A stretch of DNA of 64,000 nucleotides from Pantoea stewartii subsp. stewartii (lineage in GTDB: Bacteria > Pseudomonadota > Gammaproteobacteria > Enterobacterales > Enterobacteriaceae): NCBI RefSeq assembly GCF_008801695.1, contig NZ_VZPF01000003.1, positions 1-64,000 of the forward strand, read 5' to 3'. Below the pieces are notes generated by a model, which saw nothing but the letters and a program-made list of their open reading frames with translations, did no database searches and was not told the origin of the DNA. Shown in pieces: positions 1 to 8,734 of the stretch (position 1 is its first letter; the number at the start of each line of letters is the position of its first letter). A program made the position numbers and the translations under genes.

Positions 1-10
1 GGAAGTGATA

Positions 11-640
11 TCACCGCGAACTCCCCTGCATTTCCCGGATAAGCATCTGAAGCAGCTCTGGCGTCAGCTTTCCGCTGATACGAAGCGTGCCGGCGGGCAG
101 AACCAGCTCACAGCAGGGGGCATCGTCGCTCTGAACGGACGGTGGATGAGGCTGTCCGGGGCCTGATTCAGCAGCGAGCGTCACGGGCAACATGACCGGC
201 GCATCTGTCCGCGCAGCCAGCAGCCCCTGCTGATAAAGTCGCCGCCAGTTGAACAGGAGATTATCGTTAATGTTATTTTCGCGGGCAAGCTGTGCCACGC
301 TGACGCCGGGCTGCATCGACTGCTCCACCATGGCGATTTTGAAGTCGCGGGGGAAGTTGGGGCGTCGTGGTCGTTTGCGGGCGACAGGGATTTCACAGGG
401 AGCAGGGACGACGGGAAGAACGGACGATTTTCGGGATGCCTGTTGGTAAAGGCGCTTATCCAGAATTTTGGCGTTGATTCGTGGCGGCAAAGGCCAGGAG
501 AGACCGGCCTTCCTGAAGCGAACAAAGAGATCGCAGGCCGTGGTTTTGGGGATACCCAGCCTGCGCCCGGCCTCAATACGCGGCAGCTTTTCATCAAAAT
601 GGAGGCGAAGCGCCTCAAGGAGCCATGTCCGGTGTTTCAC
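11..640 (-). CDS. tnpA: IS66-family accessory protein TnpA with extra N-terminal helix-turn-helix
   Basis: The 209-residue product is the small accessory protein of IS66-type elements, thought to assist the TnpC transposase. Residues about 95-140 carry the typical IS66 TnpA helix-turn-helix, including FPRDFKIAMVEQS and NLLFNWRRLYQQG. An additional N-terminal segment (RRLGIPKTTACDLFVRFRKAG) looks like a second helix-turn-helix, as in longer IS66 TnpA variants. The start is GTG at 640, just inside the element's end, and a perfect inverted repeat lies in its upstream region. It is intact here; the rest of the transposition genes are beyond the edge. Confidence 0.85.
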   Translation of the reverse strand: MKHRTWLLEALRLHFDEKLPRIEAGRRLGIPKTTACDLFVRFRKAGLSWPLPPRINAKILDKRLYQQASRKSSVLPVVPAPCEIPVARKRPRRPNFPRDFKIAMVEQSMQPGVSVAQLARENNINDNLLFNWRRLYQQGLLAARTDAPVMLPVTLAAESGPGQPHPPSVQSDDAPCCELVLPAGTLRISGKLTPELLQMLIREMQGSSR

Positions 641-643
641 GCG

Positions 644-674
644 ATAGTGTCCATTAAAAAATGATGGACACTAT
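644..674. repeat. 11-bp perfect inverted repeat near the IS66 end
   Basis: ATAGTGTCCAT at 644-654 is matched by its complement at 664-674 with a 9-base A-rich spacer. It lies between the element's end and tnpA, so it can form a hairpin or act as an operator for tnpA expression. The function is inferred. Confidence 0.6.
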
Positions 675-1603
675 TTTCCCGGAACCGGAGCCCGCTGCAC
701 AGACGGTTTAAATGTGACGCTTACAGTCAGGACGATGATGATCAGAATAAACCAGAAGGCATTTCTGGCCGTATGCATCATCAGGCCATTTACCGTTTCT
801 GATGTACCGGACATAAAGATATTCCAGTCCGTTTTTTGCAGGCTGGCGTAACCGATAAGGTACTTTTTGCCCGCGTCCTGAACCATAAACTGGCCGCTCA
901 TCGTGGCCGCCAGGCGTTTCTGTAACGGCTGACTTAACGCCATGCGCGTCCCGACACGCGTCGGATCCTGACTGAAAATAATCGTGCCATCATCACTGAC
1001 AATACTGACCGATGTGCCATCACCGTAATAATGCTGGCTCAGGATGTCACTCAACATACTCTGTTTTTTCAGGTAAATCGTTCCCCCAATAAAGCCGAGA
1101 TAATGACCGTCATGCGCAAACAGGGGATGCGAGATAAAGACCACATAGTTGCCCGAGGGTGAGATAAAAGGCGAAGAAATAAACGGTTTTTGTAGCTTAT
1201 TCGCCTGTTCCGTTTCAGCGGTGTCCACCTTAACACCCAGCAGAGACAGGCTTTCAGGCGAGAGGGAGGCGATAATGGAATGGTTATCCAGCACGACTAC
1301 CGAGTTGAAAAAACCTGACTGTTGTAACAGGCGCGTAGTTTCGCGATGTAACAGCTGAACGTTATTCAGGTCAGCGATCTGATCGGCGCTCCAGGCCAGT
1401 TCACGTTGGGCAATGGCAAGATAGTGATCGGTGGTGTCCGCCAGCTTACGGGCATAGGCAATATTGCTGTCCAGCAGCGACTCTTCAATATTACTTTTTT
1501 GAAAAAGAAACAGCGCGCCCAGCAGCAAGCCGGAAGTCACAATGACACTTCCTATCGATAACGCGGTGAGTAACGTTCGAAGATGGATTTTTCTGCGATA
1601 CAT
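671..1603 (-). pseudogene. Membrane dCache-domain signalling protein, 3' end removed by IS66
   Basis: The preserved part is an N-terminal membrane segment (IGSVIVTSGLLLGALFLF), an extracytoplasmic double-Cache sensor of about 240 residues with FISSPFISPSGNYVVFISHP and a membrane-proximal DGTSVSIVSDDGTIIFS, and a second membrane segment (FWFILIIIVLT). The frame enters the IS at 724 and stops within it, so the cytoplasmic output domain is missing. Proteins of this layout in enterobacteria usually end in GGDEF or a chemotaxis domain. Diguanylate cyclase is the likelier original identity, which I infer. A longer GTG start at 1678 is possible, but MYRRKIHLRTLL at 1603 is the more usual N-terminus. 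Confidence 0.7.
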
Positions 1604-1678
1604 AACGGGATGTGCTGAGAATAAATTATGCAGATAGTAAACGCTAATCAGCCAGACAAAGGGCAGAATAAACGTCAC

Positions 1679-2111
1679 TTTTGTTCTCTACAGTACTGAA
1701 TGAGTGGCGGAATTCATCCGCAGGCAACAAGCGACACTTTTTTACCTGTGTGCAGATTCTCACCGTGTTGAGGCGTCATCTGAACCGGCATCAATCATAG
1801 TGGCCCCGCACGCAATACCGCTATAAGAGTAGTTAATTATTTTGCCTTAAACAAAATCAGCCAGTTATTCGATGACAGATTTTTTTGAATATACGTCAGT
1901 TCGTTAACCCCGTGTTGAGGAGTACGCTGAAGGAAATTCAGGCGCTACTCCTTGCGAGGTAATGAAGCGTCGCAACCGGTCTGAATCGCGTGTCTGCTCT
2001 TTTCTCTCCGACCTTGCCCGGCGTGCTGATCACGACGCACAACAGAAGGCGCTCACGTTCGTCCGGCTGTTTTTTATGACAATGCGCATGCTATGGTAGT
2101 GATTTGCGTTT
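1679..2111. other. Intergenic region without a recognisable gene
   Basis: This 430-bp gap separates the divergent start regions of the truncated sensor gene and ddlA. It should hold promoters for both. I see no coding frame with a credible ribosome binding site, no RNA gene and no repeat. Confidence 0.5.
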
Positions 2112-3224
2112 ATGTGGATACCTTTGATTAAAAAACAGCGGGTTGGCATCGTCTTTGGCGGGAAATCTTCAGAACATGAAGTGTCGTTGCAGTCAGCAAA
2201 AAATATCGTTGATGCCATTGATAAGACCCGGTTTGAGGTCGTGCTATTGGGTATCGACAAACAAGGGCAATGGCACCTCAATGACGCCTCCAGCTTCCTG
2301 CTGAATGCAGAAAATCCGTCACTGATTGCCCTCAATCGCACGGCAAAACAGATTGCCCTGATTCCCGGCGAACCTGAGCAGCCACTCATTGCCCGTGACG
2401 ATGCGCATTCCCTGTCACAGCTGGATGTCATTTTTCCGGTGGTTCACGGTACGCAAGGCGAAGATGGCGCGTTGCAGGGGTTACTGCGCATGGCGTCGCT
2501 GCCCTTTGTCGGGTCGGATGTGCTGGGGTCGGCGGTCAGCATGGACAAGGATTTCACCAAGCGCCTGTTACGCGATGCCGGCTTACAGGTTGCCCCCTGG
2601 CTGAGCGTCACGTCTTCACAACTGAACCAACTGGACACCGAAGCCGTCATCGCCCGCTTCGGCCTGCCGCTGTTTGTTAAGCCTGCCAATCAGGGCTCTT
2701 CGGTAGGCGTAAGTAAAGTGACCCATGCCGCAGCGCTCCTGCCCGCGCTGGAAATGGCGTTTACGTTCGATCGTAAGGCCCTGATTGAAAAAGCCATTAA
2801 AGGCCGGGAGATCGAATGTGCGGTGCTGGGTAACGAAGAGCCACAGGCCAGCCCGTGTGGCGAAGTGGTGGTGAAAGAAGGCTTCTATTCCTACGACACA
2901 AAGTACATCAGCGAAACCGGCGCACAAACAGTGATTCCTGCCGCCATCCCACCGGACGTCGATGCGGCGATTCGCCAGGTAGCGATTAAGGCATTTACCA
3001 CACTGGAATGCTTTGGCATGGCGCGTGTCGACGTGTTTTATACCGAGGAAGGCGAAATCGTGATCAACGAAGTGAATACACTACCCGGTTTCACCAATAT
3101 CAGCATGTATCCCAAACTGTGGCAGGCGGCGGGCCTGAGCTATCAGGACCTGATTACCCGACTGATTGAACTGACTATCGCACGCCATCAACAGAGCGCC
3201 CTGCTGAAAACCAGTATTCATTAA
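2112..3224 (+). CDS. ddlA: D-alanine--D-alanine ligase A
   Basis: This enzyme joins two D-alanines using ATP to make the dipeptide for the peptidoglycan stem, in the cytoplasm. The 370-residue product has the ATP-grasp layout: N-terminal [20 protein letters not shown], the ATP-grasp segment [16 protein letters not shown], the metal and substrate site [10 protein letters not shown], and the C-terminal [20 protein letters not shown]. Close agreement with enterobacterial DdlA rather than DdlB supports the symbol. The ATG at 2112 has only a weak upstream purine stretch, and the protein is a few residues longer at its N-terminus than E. coli DdlA. No operon partner is evident. Confidence 0.95.
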   Translation: MWIPLIKKQRVGIVFGGKSSEHEVSLQSAKNIVDAIDKTRFEVVLLGIDKQGQWHLNDASSFLLNAENPSLIALNRTAKQIALIPGEPEQPLIARDDAHSLSQLDVIFPVVHGTQGEDGALQGLLRMASLPFVGSDVLGSAVSMDKDFTKRLLRDAGLQVAPWLSVTSSQLNQLDTEAVIARFGLPLFVKPANQGSSVGVSKVTHAAALLPALEMAFTFDRKALIEKAIKGREIECAVLGNEEPQASPCGEVVVKEGFYSYDTKYISETGAQTVIPAAIPPDVDAAIRQVAIKAFTTLECFGMARVDVFYTEEGEIVINEVNTLPGFTNISMYPKLWQAAGLSYQDLITRLIELTIARHQQSALLKTSIH

Positions 3225-3243
3225 TGTGCGTCCAGCGACCTGC

Positions 3244-4674
3244 TCAGGCAACGTCGCTGGTCATTTCATTATGGGCTTTGCCCGGCGATGTCTGATTGCG
3301 GCCATTTCGCTTGGAAATATAGAGATTTTTGTCGGCTGCGGAGATCAGGTTGTTAATCGTCTCAGCCCAGGCCGTACCCGGTTGGGCTTCGCCGTTTGCC
3401 AGGCCCAGGCTCACCGTGACCGTGACCGTGACGGCATTGCCCTGCAGCACAAATTTCTCGCGGACAATGCTCTGCCGAATCCCCTCCGCCAGCGAATAGA
3501 TTTTCTCTGGAGACAGATCGAACTGCACCACCACAAATTCTTCTCCGCCAAAACGGCAAATGTGCCCTTTGCTGCCAACCAGCGGCGAAATGCGGCGGGC
3601 AATCTCTTCCAGCACGCTGTCGCCCGCATCATGGCCGAAATTGTCGTTGACTGATTTAAAGTAATCCACATCCAGCAGGATCACGCCGACCTGACGTTGC
3701 GCATAGCTGGGCTCGTTACGCAGTCTTTCATACAGGCCGGAGCGTGATAATAACTGGGTAAGAAAATCGTAATCGGCGCGCAGAGCCAGCCGCTCATTGA
3801 GCTGACGGATAGCATCCACGCTGACCGCCACAATCAGAGGACTGATGGCAAGCGTAGCCACGCCCAGTCGCGCTGACGTCAGATGACTGATGGGCAGCAG
3901 GCTTGAATCGCCCTGGATATGCATGACGCCATGGGAAACCAAAATGATCTGGCTGATGCCGGTTATCAGTGTCACCAGGCTGGTGAGCGGGATGGGCAAG
4001 ACAATGGCGCACCAGATTAACGCCGGCACCGGCAGCGTCAGGCTGCCTGCGCCGCCCATTAAGGCACCCGTCGTTAAGGACAGCCCCACGGCGATAAGCG
4101 GCAGAATCGTCCCCACCTTTACCCGTAGCCCTGAGAACATCACGCGCCAGTTTGGGGTCAACAGAAACGGCAACAGCATTAAGCCGGTCGAAAACTGTTC
4201 GCTGAACCAGTTCATCCAGGCATCGGCGAACACGGCATTGACACTGCCTACCTGTGCCAGTGCGCCCCAGGTGGCGCAACCGAACGCCGCCAGCAGGCAG
4301 GCGGGGAAGATCCGTAAGGCATTCGAGATGCGTTCACTGCTGGAATCATGCTGATACTGTTTTCCCATCACTAGTACGCATATCAGGATAAACAGAATAT
4401 TGGCGACATTGAGCGTAAATGCCGGTAACGTCCAGCCCGAAAAGACCGTATCGTTAAATACCATCGCACAAAAGCAAATAAGATAAAAACGGGTTCGGTG
4501 AAGGAAGGGATAACGCAGCATCATACCGGCAATAAACACGTTTACCGGCCAGAACAGGGATAAATCGTGGGGAATGCGCAGATGACCGCCAACGAAACAA
4601 AACATCAGCGTAATCATAAACAGCCAGAAGGCACTCTTTTTAGCATTATGCTCTTCAAACAGCTTAGCGCGCAT
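3244..4674 (-). CDS. Membrane diguanylate cyclase (MASE1-like sensor, GGDEF)
   Basis: The likely reaction is 2 GTP to cyclic di-GMP. About 300 N-terminal residues form repeated hydrophobic segments of MASE1-like character. The C-terminal GGDEF domain has ILLDVDYFKSVNDNFGHDAG and the active-site loop RFGGEEF at about residue 372. The RxxD inhibitory site is not present five residues upstream of the loop (SKGH instead), so product inhibition may be absent. The frame is open further upstream to 4959, but that extension crosses a strong terminator hairpin at 4875-4906. ATG 4674, with AAGG about a dozen bases before it, is therefore preferred, giving 476 residues. The final codons overlap an inverted repeat (3232-3260) shared with the ddlA 3' end. 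Confidence 0.85.
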   Translation of the reverse strand: MRAKLFEEHNAKKSAFWLFMITLMFCFVGGHLRIPHDLSLFWPVNVFIAGMMLRYPFLHRTRFYLICFCAMVFNDTVFSGWTLPAFTLNVANILFILICVLVMGKQYQHDSSSERISNALRIFPACLLAAFGCATWGALAQVGSVNAVFADAWMNWFSEQFSTGLMLLPFLLTPNWRVMFSGLRVKVGTILPLIAVGLSLTTGALMGGAGSLTLPVPALIWCAIVLPIPLTSLVTLITGISQIILVSHGVMHIQGDSSLLPISHLTSARLGVATLAISPLIVAVSVDAIRQLNERLALRADYDFLTQLLSRSGLYERLRNEPSYAQRQVGVILLDVDYFKSVNDNFGHDAGDSVLEEIARRISPLVGSKGHICRFGGEEFVVVQFDLSPEKIYSLAEGIRQSIVREKFVLQGNAVTVTVTVSLGLANGEAQPGTAWAETINNLISAADKNLYISKRNGRNQTSPGKAHNEMTSDVA

Positions 4675-4874
4675 ACGTCCGGACCTTGTCACAAAGAGGC
4701 TCACTATCTCGCCGCCCACAAAGTATGTGGCGTTATCATCATCATTAAAGCCTGATTCGTGTCTGCGCCATTCAGAGAAAAACAACAGTAAACAGGCGAA
4801 CGTCAGGGTATTGAAACAGGTTACCGGTAACGAATGGGCTGGCAGACATCCCTGCCTATTATTTCTTACAAATA

Positions 4875-4906
4875 AAAAAATCGGATATCCGAGATATCCG
4901 ATTTTT
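4875..4906. terminator. Strong hairpin terminator after the SulP gene
   Basis: AAAAATCGGATATC and its complement are separated by three bases, with A and T runs on both sides, so the structure can end transcription in either direction. It lies about 30 bp past the end of the leftward SulP/carbonic anhydrase operon and before the start of the GGDEF gene. Confidence 0.85.
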
Positions 4907-4937
4907 CTGCTGTAAATTCCAGAATACCGATGTCTGG

Positions 4938-6413
4938 TTATTTCACCGCCACCGGCCACTGACTCAGACGTATGTTTCGTTTATCAGCATTTTCACCAAA
5001 ATCTTTCAACACGGCTTTTACATCCGGATCGATGTATTCTGCATTATCGTTATCAACAATTACCACGCTATTTTCGGGAATTTTTTCCAGCAGGCCCTGA
5101 AGTTTAGGGTTGTGTAAAAACGTCAAATTTTGCTGAAAACGCAGCACATAGTGGTCGTCATAGCGCGTAAGCTGCAAGGCGTTGCGATGACTCTTGTAGA
5201 TGCTGTAGATAATTTGAGTGGCAATACCTATGCCGATTCCCACCAGCATTCCCAACGTGATAATTCCGATAATCGTCGCCAGGAACGGGACGTACTGCTG
5301 TGCGCCCATACGAAACTGTTCGATAAACAGTCGCGGTGCAGCCAGCTTATAACCGGTATAGAGCAGGACCGCAGCCAGACTGGCAAGCGGAATGGCATTC
5401 AGCATCTCACTAAACCACATACCGCAAATCAGCAACATCACACCATGAAGCAAAATGGACAATTTGGTTTGTGCGCCTGCGTTGACGTTTGCTGAGCTGC
5501 GAACAATAACCGCCGTGATAGGCATTGCACCCAAGAAGCCCGCCGTTATGTTACCAATGCCCTGAGCAAACATTTCTCTGTTGGGCGATGGCGCAGGATT
5601 TTGCGGACGTAGCTTTTTCAGGGCTTCCTGGCTCAGGAGCGTTTCCAGACTGGCCACCAGCGCCAGCGTCACCGCGACAACCCACACCTGCGGATTTTGC
5701 CAGGCCATCCAGTCCGGCGTTTCAAGTTCGGCTATCATCGCCGAAACGCTGTCAAAAGCGGGCAGTGAAATACGCGGTAAGGCGTCGGTGAGTGACGGGA
5801 ACAGTCGCGCCCCCAATACTGTCACCCCACAGCCAAACAGAACCGCAAAGAGCGGACCCGGGATCCAGGCTATCGCCTTGATGCGCTTGATGGGGCCGGT
5901 TGTCCACGCAAACAAAATGAACAAGCCCACCAACGACACCAACAGCGCCGAGAGCGAAAAGGTCATTTCACCGTTTACCAGCGACACCAGTTTTACGCTG
6001 CCGCCGGCTCCTAGCGCCACCGGTATTTGCTGCATGATCAGCAGCAGGCCAATCGCCGCCAGCATACCTTTAATCACGCTACCGGGCACGAGTGCAATAA
6101 AACGGCCAGCGCGCAGCAGACCAAACAGGCACTGTAAAAGCCCGGCGATGATCAGCGCAGTGAGAAACGCGGAAAAACTTCCCAGCGTGGCCATCGAGGC
6201 GACCACGATAGTGACCAGTCCTGCCGCAGGACCGCTGACGGCGAAGCGTGACGGACTGAGTGATGTCACGATTATCCCGCCAATCACACCGGTCAGTAAG
6301 CCGGCAAAAGGCGGTAAACCGCTGGCCTGAGCAATACCGAGGCAGAGCGGGAGTGCGACCAGAAACACAACCAGCCCTGCCGGCACATCGCGGCGTAACG
6401 TATCCAGATTCAT
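4938..6413 (-). CDS. SulP-family anion permease with STAS domain
   Basis: This is an inner-membrane transporter, most likely for bicarbonate or sulfate. The 491-residue product begins MNLDTLRRDVPAGLVVFLVALPLCLGIA, a typical SulP first helix, and keeps the second-helix SPSRFAVSGPAAGLVTIV. About a dozen hydrophobic segments follow, then a C-terminal STAS domain from about residue 400 with NSVVIVDNDNAEYIDPDV. Its start overlaps the end of a carbonic anhydrase gene by 4 bp. In many bacteria that pairing marks a bicarbonate transporter, so HCO3- is the better guess, though substrate cannot be read from sequence alone. Confidence 0.88.
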   Translation of the reverse strand: MNLDTLRRDVPAGLVVFLVALPLCLGIAQASGLPPFAGLLTGVIGGIIVTSLSPSRFAVSGPAAGLVTIVVASMATLGSFSAFLTALIIAGLLQCLFGLLRAGRFIALVPGSVIKGMLAAIGLLLIMQQIPVALGAGGSVKLVSLVNGEMTFSLSALLVSLVGLFILFAWTTGPIKRIKAIAWIPGPLFAVLFGCGVTVLGARLFPSLTDALPRISLPAFDSVSAMIAELETPDWMAWQNPQVWVVAVTLALVASLETLLSQEALKKLRPQNPAPSPNREMFAQGIGNITAGFLGAMPITAVIVRSSANVNAGAQTKLSILLHGVMLLICGMWFSEMLNAIPLASLAAVLLYTGYKLAAPRLFIEQFRMGAQQYVPFLATIIGIITLGMLVGIGIGIATQIIYSIYKSHRNALQLTRYDDHYVLRFQQNLTFLHNPKLQGLLEKIPENSVVIVDNDNAEYIDPDVKAVLKDFGENADKRNIRLSQWPVAVK

Positions 6414-7042
6414 GGTGAAGACTCCTCTGCAGATTGCTGAATCAACTCTTTAAGATGACCCGATTGCAGGTCGTAAACACAGCCAAACACATCCAGTTCC
6501 TGACCAGATTGCCAGGCCTGACGGACAGGGTCGGAAGCCACCAGCCTGGCAAACTGCACCCGCACGTTTGCCTCTACCAGACGGTTCAGTTTCTCACCCT
6601 CTGTTTCCTGCGCCGTCGGGTCGCCAAGATGGCTTGCCAGGCCGTCGCGCAAACAGGTAATACGACGCGCCAGTGCAGAATCCTCCGTCGCTAACGGACT
6701 GCCAGGCAGATTCAGAGCCGCCTGAACGCCGCCGCAACCATAATGACCGCTTAATACAATGCGCTTCACGCCAAGAAAGAAGACGGCATATTGCAGAACA
6801 CTCAGCAGGTTGTCGTCTTCCGCCACGACCATATTGGCGATATTACGATGAACAAACAGCTCGCCAGGATGGGAACCCGTTAACACCTCCTCCGGTACCC
6901 GACTGTCTGAGCAGCCAATCCATAATGAATGCGGTTTTTGCTGATAGAGCGATTTTTCAAAATAGGCGGGGTTACGTTGGCGGCGCTGTAAGGCCCAACT
7001 GCGATTTTTCGCTAATAAGGGTTTAAGTGTCGTCACAATCAT
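6410..7042 (-). CDS. Beta-class carbonic anhydrase
   Basis: Converts CO2 and water to bicarbonate in the cytoplasm. The 210-residue product has the zinc ligands and catalytic dyad of beta carbonic anhydrases: C-S-D-S-R in LWIGCSDSRVPEE, and H and C in SGHYGCGG. It is the first gene of a two-gene operon with the SulP permease, joined by a 4-bp overlap, which suggests that bicarbonate made or taken up is handled by one unit. It is of the Can/YadF type, but this paralogue is tied to the transporter, so I leave the symbol empty. Confidence 0.93.
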   Translation of the reverse strand: MIVTTLKPLLAKNRSWALQRRQRNPAYFEKSLYQQKPHSLWIGCSDSRVPEEVLTGSHPGELFVHRNIANMVVAEDDNLLSVLQYAVFFLGVKRIVLSGHYGCGGVQAALNLPGSPLATEDSALARRITCLRDGLASHLGDPTAQETEGEKLNRLVEANVRVQFARLVASDPVRQAWQSGQELDVFGCVYDLQSGHLKELIQQSAEESSP

Positions 7043-7613
7043 CTTCTCTTAACTACCGGGAATATCATTTCCAGGCGAACCACGGAGTGAACCCGCTCAC
7101 CTTATTTGGCCGAGGGGCTAATGAAACCTGAACTCCATCACATTAAAAGGTTATAGCCGCTTATCATTTTCAATGCACCCGGAATATTACACGCGCCAAA
7201 ATACTGCCTACCTGTGTAAGACTTTATTCAACTAACGTCATCAAAACGTAAATAAGATTAAGAGGTCACACCACCAAATTTTGCAGTTATTTTAATTTTA
7301 TTCATTTAAAATCAGGCACATAAAATTCACGTCATGATTTATAAATTGACAAATAAATACAAAACTTTCATAGCGAACTAAGTAATTAAAATAACAGCGA
7401 CGCCACAGACCAGGATTAGTCTTAAATGCATAATTTATGAATAGCACGATTAACCGCCTTTATTTAATGCAGGCAGTGAATCCGTCTTAATGAAGGGGTA
7501 AATTAAAGCGAGAGATAGTTAATTTAATTTGCGTGAAAATAGTGACGGATGTAAGTAAATATTTGAGCCAACGTGAAGGCGCCCGCCCAGTGCAGGCGCT
7601 TCATATTGACATT
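7043..7613. other. AT-rich intergenic region
   Basis: This 570-bp stretch is visibly richer in A and T than its neighbours and contains no credible gene. It must include the promoter of the carbonic anhydrase operon at its left end and the 3' end of the phosphatase transcript at its right end. Low GC suggests either a regulated upstream region or a scar of past insertion. Confidence 0.5.
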
Positions 7614-8423
7614 TTATTTACCGTTCCAGGCGTTGAGGCGCGCCTCACGAACGGAAAGCTGTTGTTGTGGTGTCAGCTTATTGTAATTTTCCGCCATGCC
7701 GCTTTCCCAGTCGCCATACAATGGATTGGGTAAAACAATAAATTGCGTACCGAAAAGCGCGTGATTATTGTCGACAAATGCCCGACGCTGCGCGTTACCC
7801 TGATGCCAGGTTGCGCCGCCAAAATCATTCAGGTTGTCACCGATATATAAAACGACATTGTAGCCCGCATTTTTAATGGCATCGAAACGCGCCTGCTTGT
7901 TTGAGGAGTCGGTTTTCAGGCTGACCGTTTTCTCACTGACTCCGCTGAAGCCAAGCTGCTGCAGGTTGGCCACCGTGGCGGCATAGTCTTTTTGATCGCG
8001 ATTGGAAACGTAAAAAACGGTGCCGCCATGGCTGTTGACGTAGCGGGCGAATTCCACCGCGCCGGGAACCGCTTTTGCCTGCCGCGCCTGTGTCCAGGCT
8101 GACCAGGTTTTGTCGCTGAAAGGCTGGCCATTCTTCACCTGCCACGCGCTATAGGCACTGTTGTCCAGCATAGTTTCATCTAAATCGACAATGACCGCTT
8201 TAGGCTTGCCCGCCAGCGAAGCCGATTGATCAAAGGCCAGACGGGCGCTGTTGAATGCCTGCCAGCAGAGGGCCTGATATTCGCCGGACTGCTGGAACCA
8301 GTTCAGGGCCAGGACCGTTTGTTGCCCCAGTTGCTGCTGTGCCTGCTGTCGGGCAGGTTGCGCGCAACCTGCCAGTGCCAGCGCAACCACCGCCGACAGC
8401 GCGAAATTCACTGAATGTTTCAT
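7614..8423 (-). CDS. Class C acid phosphatase / 5'-nucleotidase lipoprotein, e(P4) family
   Basis: An outer-membrane lipoprotein that removes phosphate from nucleotides such as NMN or AMP in the periplasm. The start MKHSVNFALSAVVALALAGC carries a signal peptide with lipobox LAGC, so the mature protein begins with a lipidated Cys. The HAD nucleophile motif is VDLDETMLDNS, followed by FYVSNRD and the acidic motif YIGDNLNDFGG. These are diagnostic of the class C / e(P4) family. A longer frame to 8495 exists but runs into IS-like sequence, so ATG 8423 is preferred. Its upstream region is occupied by a small element with IS903-like ends. Confidence 0.92.
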   Translation of the reverse strand: MKHSVNFALSAVVALALAGCAQPARQQAQQQLGQQTVLALNWFQQSGEYQALCWQAFNSARLAFDQSASLAGKPKAVIVDLDETMLDNSAYSAWQVKNGQPFSDKTWSAWTQARQAKAVPGAVEFARYVNSHGGTVFYVSNRDQKDYAATVANLQQLGFSGVSEKTVSLKTDSSNKQARFDAIKNAGYNVVLYIGDNLNDFGGATWHQGNAQRRAFVDNNHALFGTQFIVLPNPLYGDWESGMAENYNKLTPQQQLSVREARLNAWNGK

Positions 8424-8432
8424 CGTTTTATC

Positions 8433-8605
8433 GGCTTTGTTGAATAAATGGATTTTATGCTGTGGTACTATGAAAACGGTTGTTTCAGATAACATAAAAT
8501 CAATGCATTACATGCTTGCGTATGACGGTGTTCTGTCTGGCATCAGCGTTTTCTACCAAAACAGTGCAGACAAAACAGAATGATTACCTATTATTCAACA
8601 AAGCC
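8433..8605. repeat. 173-bp segment bounded by 15-bp IS903-like inverted repeats
   Basis: GGCTTTGTTGAATAA at 8433-8447 is perfectly repeated in inverse orientation at 8591-8605. This is the terminal sequence of the IS903 group of the IS5 family. The 143 bp between the ends have no transposase, so the unit has the form of a MITE or an internally deleted IS. No matching target duplication is visible in the flanks. It lies between the starts of the phosphatase and chemoreceptor genes and may affect both promoters. Confidence 0.65.
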
Positions 8606-8734
8606 ATTATTTTTATTAAAAATTCATAATTATCAATGAGTTGTTATTTTTTTTATTGCGGGCTTATTAATTTTTACTGTGGATTTTACTTTTTTAACCG
8701 ATACCTGTTTTTCACCATAAGCAGGGAGTCCATA

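Larger units (their letters stand above)
1..724 (-). mobile_element. IS66-family insertion sequence, one end only
   Basis: The segment holds the TnpA-type accessory gene of an IS66-family element and runs off the left edge, so the tnpB and tnpC genes expected beyond it are not visible. The right end is placed at 724 because the complementary strand there reads GTAAGCG, the usual start of IS66-family terminal repeats. Position 725 onward resumes the reading frame of the interrupted signalling gene. The 8-bp target duplication cannot be checked because the other end lies outside the window. Confidence 0.8.

Noticed and set aside
4675-4959. N-terminal extension of the GGDEF protein
   Set aside because: The extension crosses a strong terminator hairpin and overlaps the end of the SulP gene; the internal ATG gives a normal membrane start.
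8424-8614. Target duplication around the IS903-like segment
   Set aside because: The flanking bases on the two sides do not match at 4, 8 or 9 bp, so no duplication is claimed.
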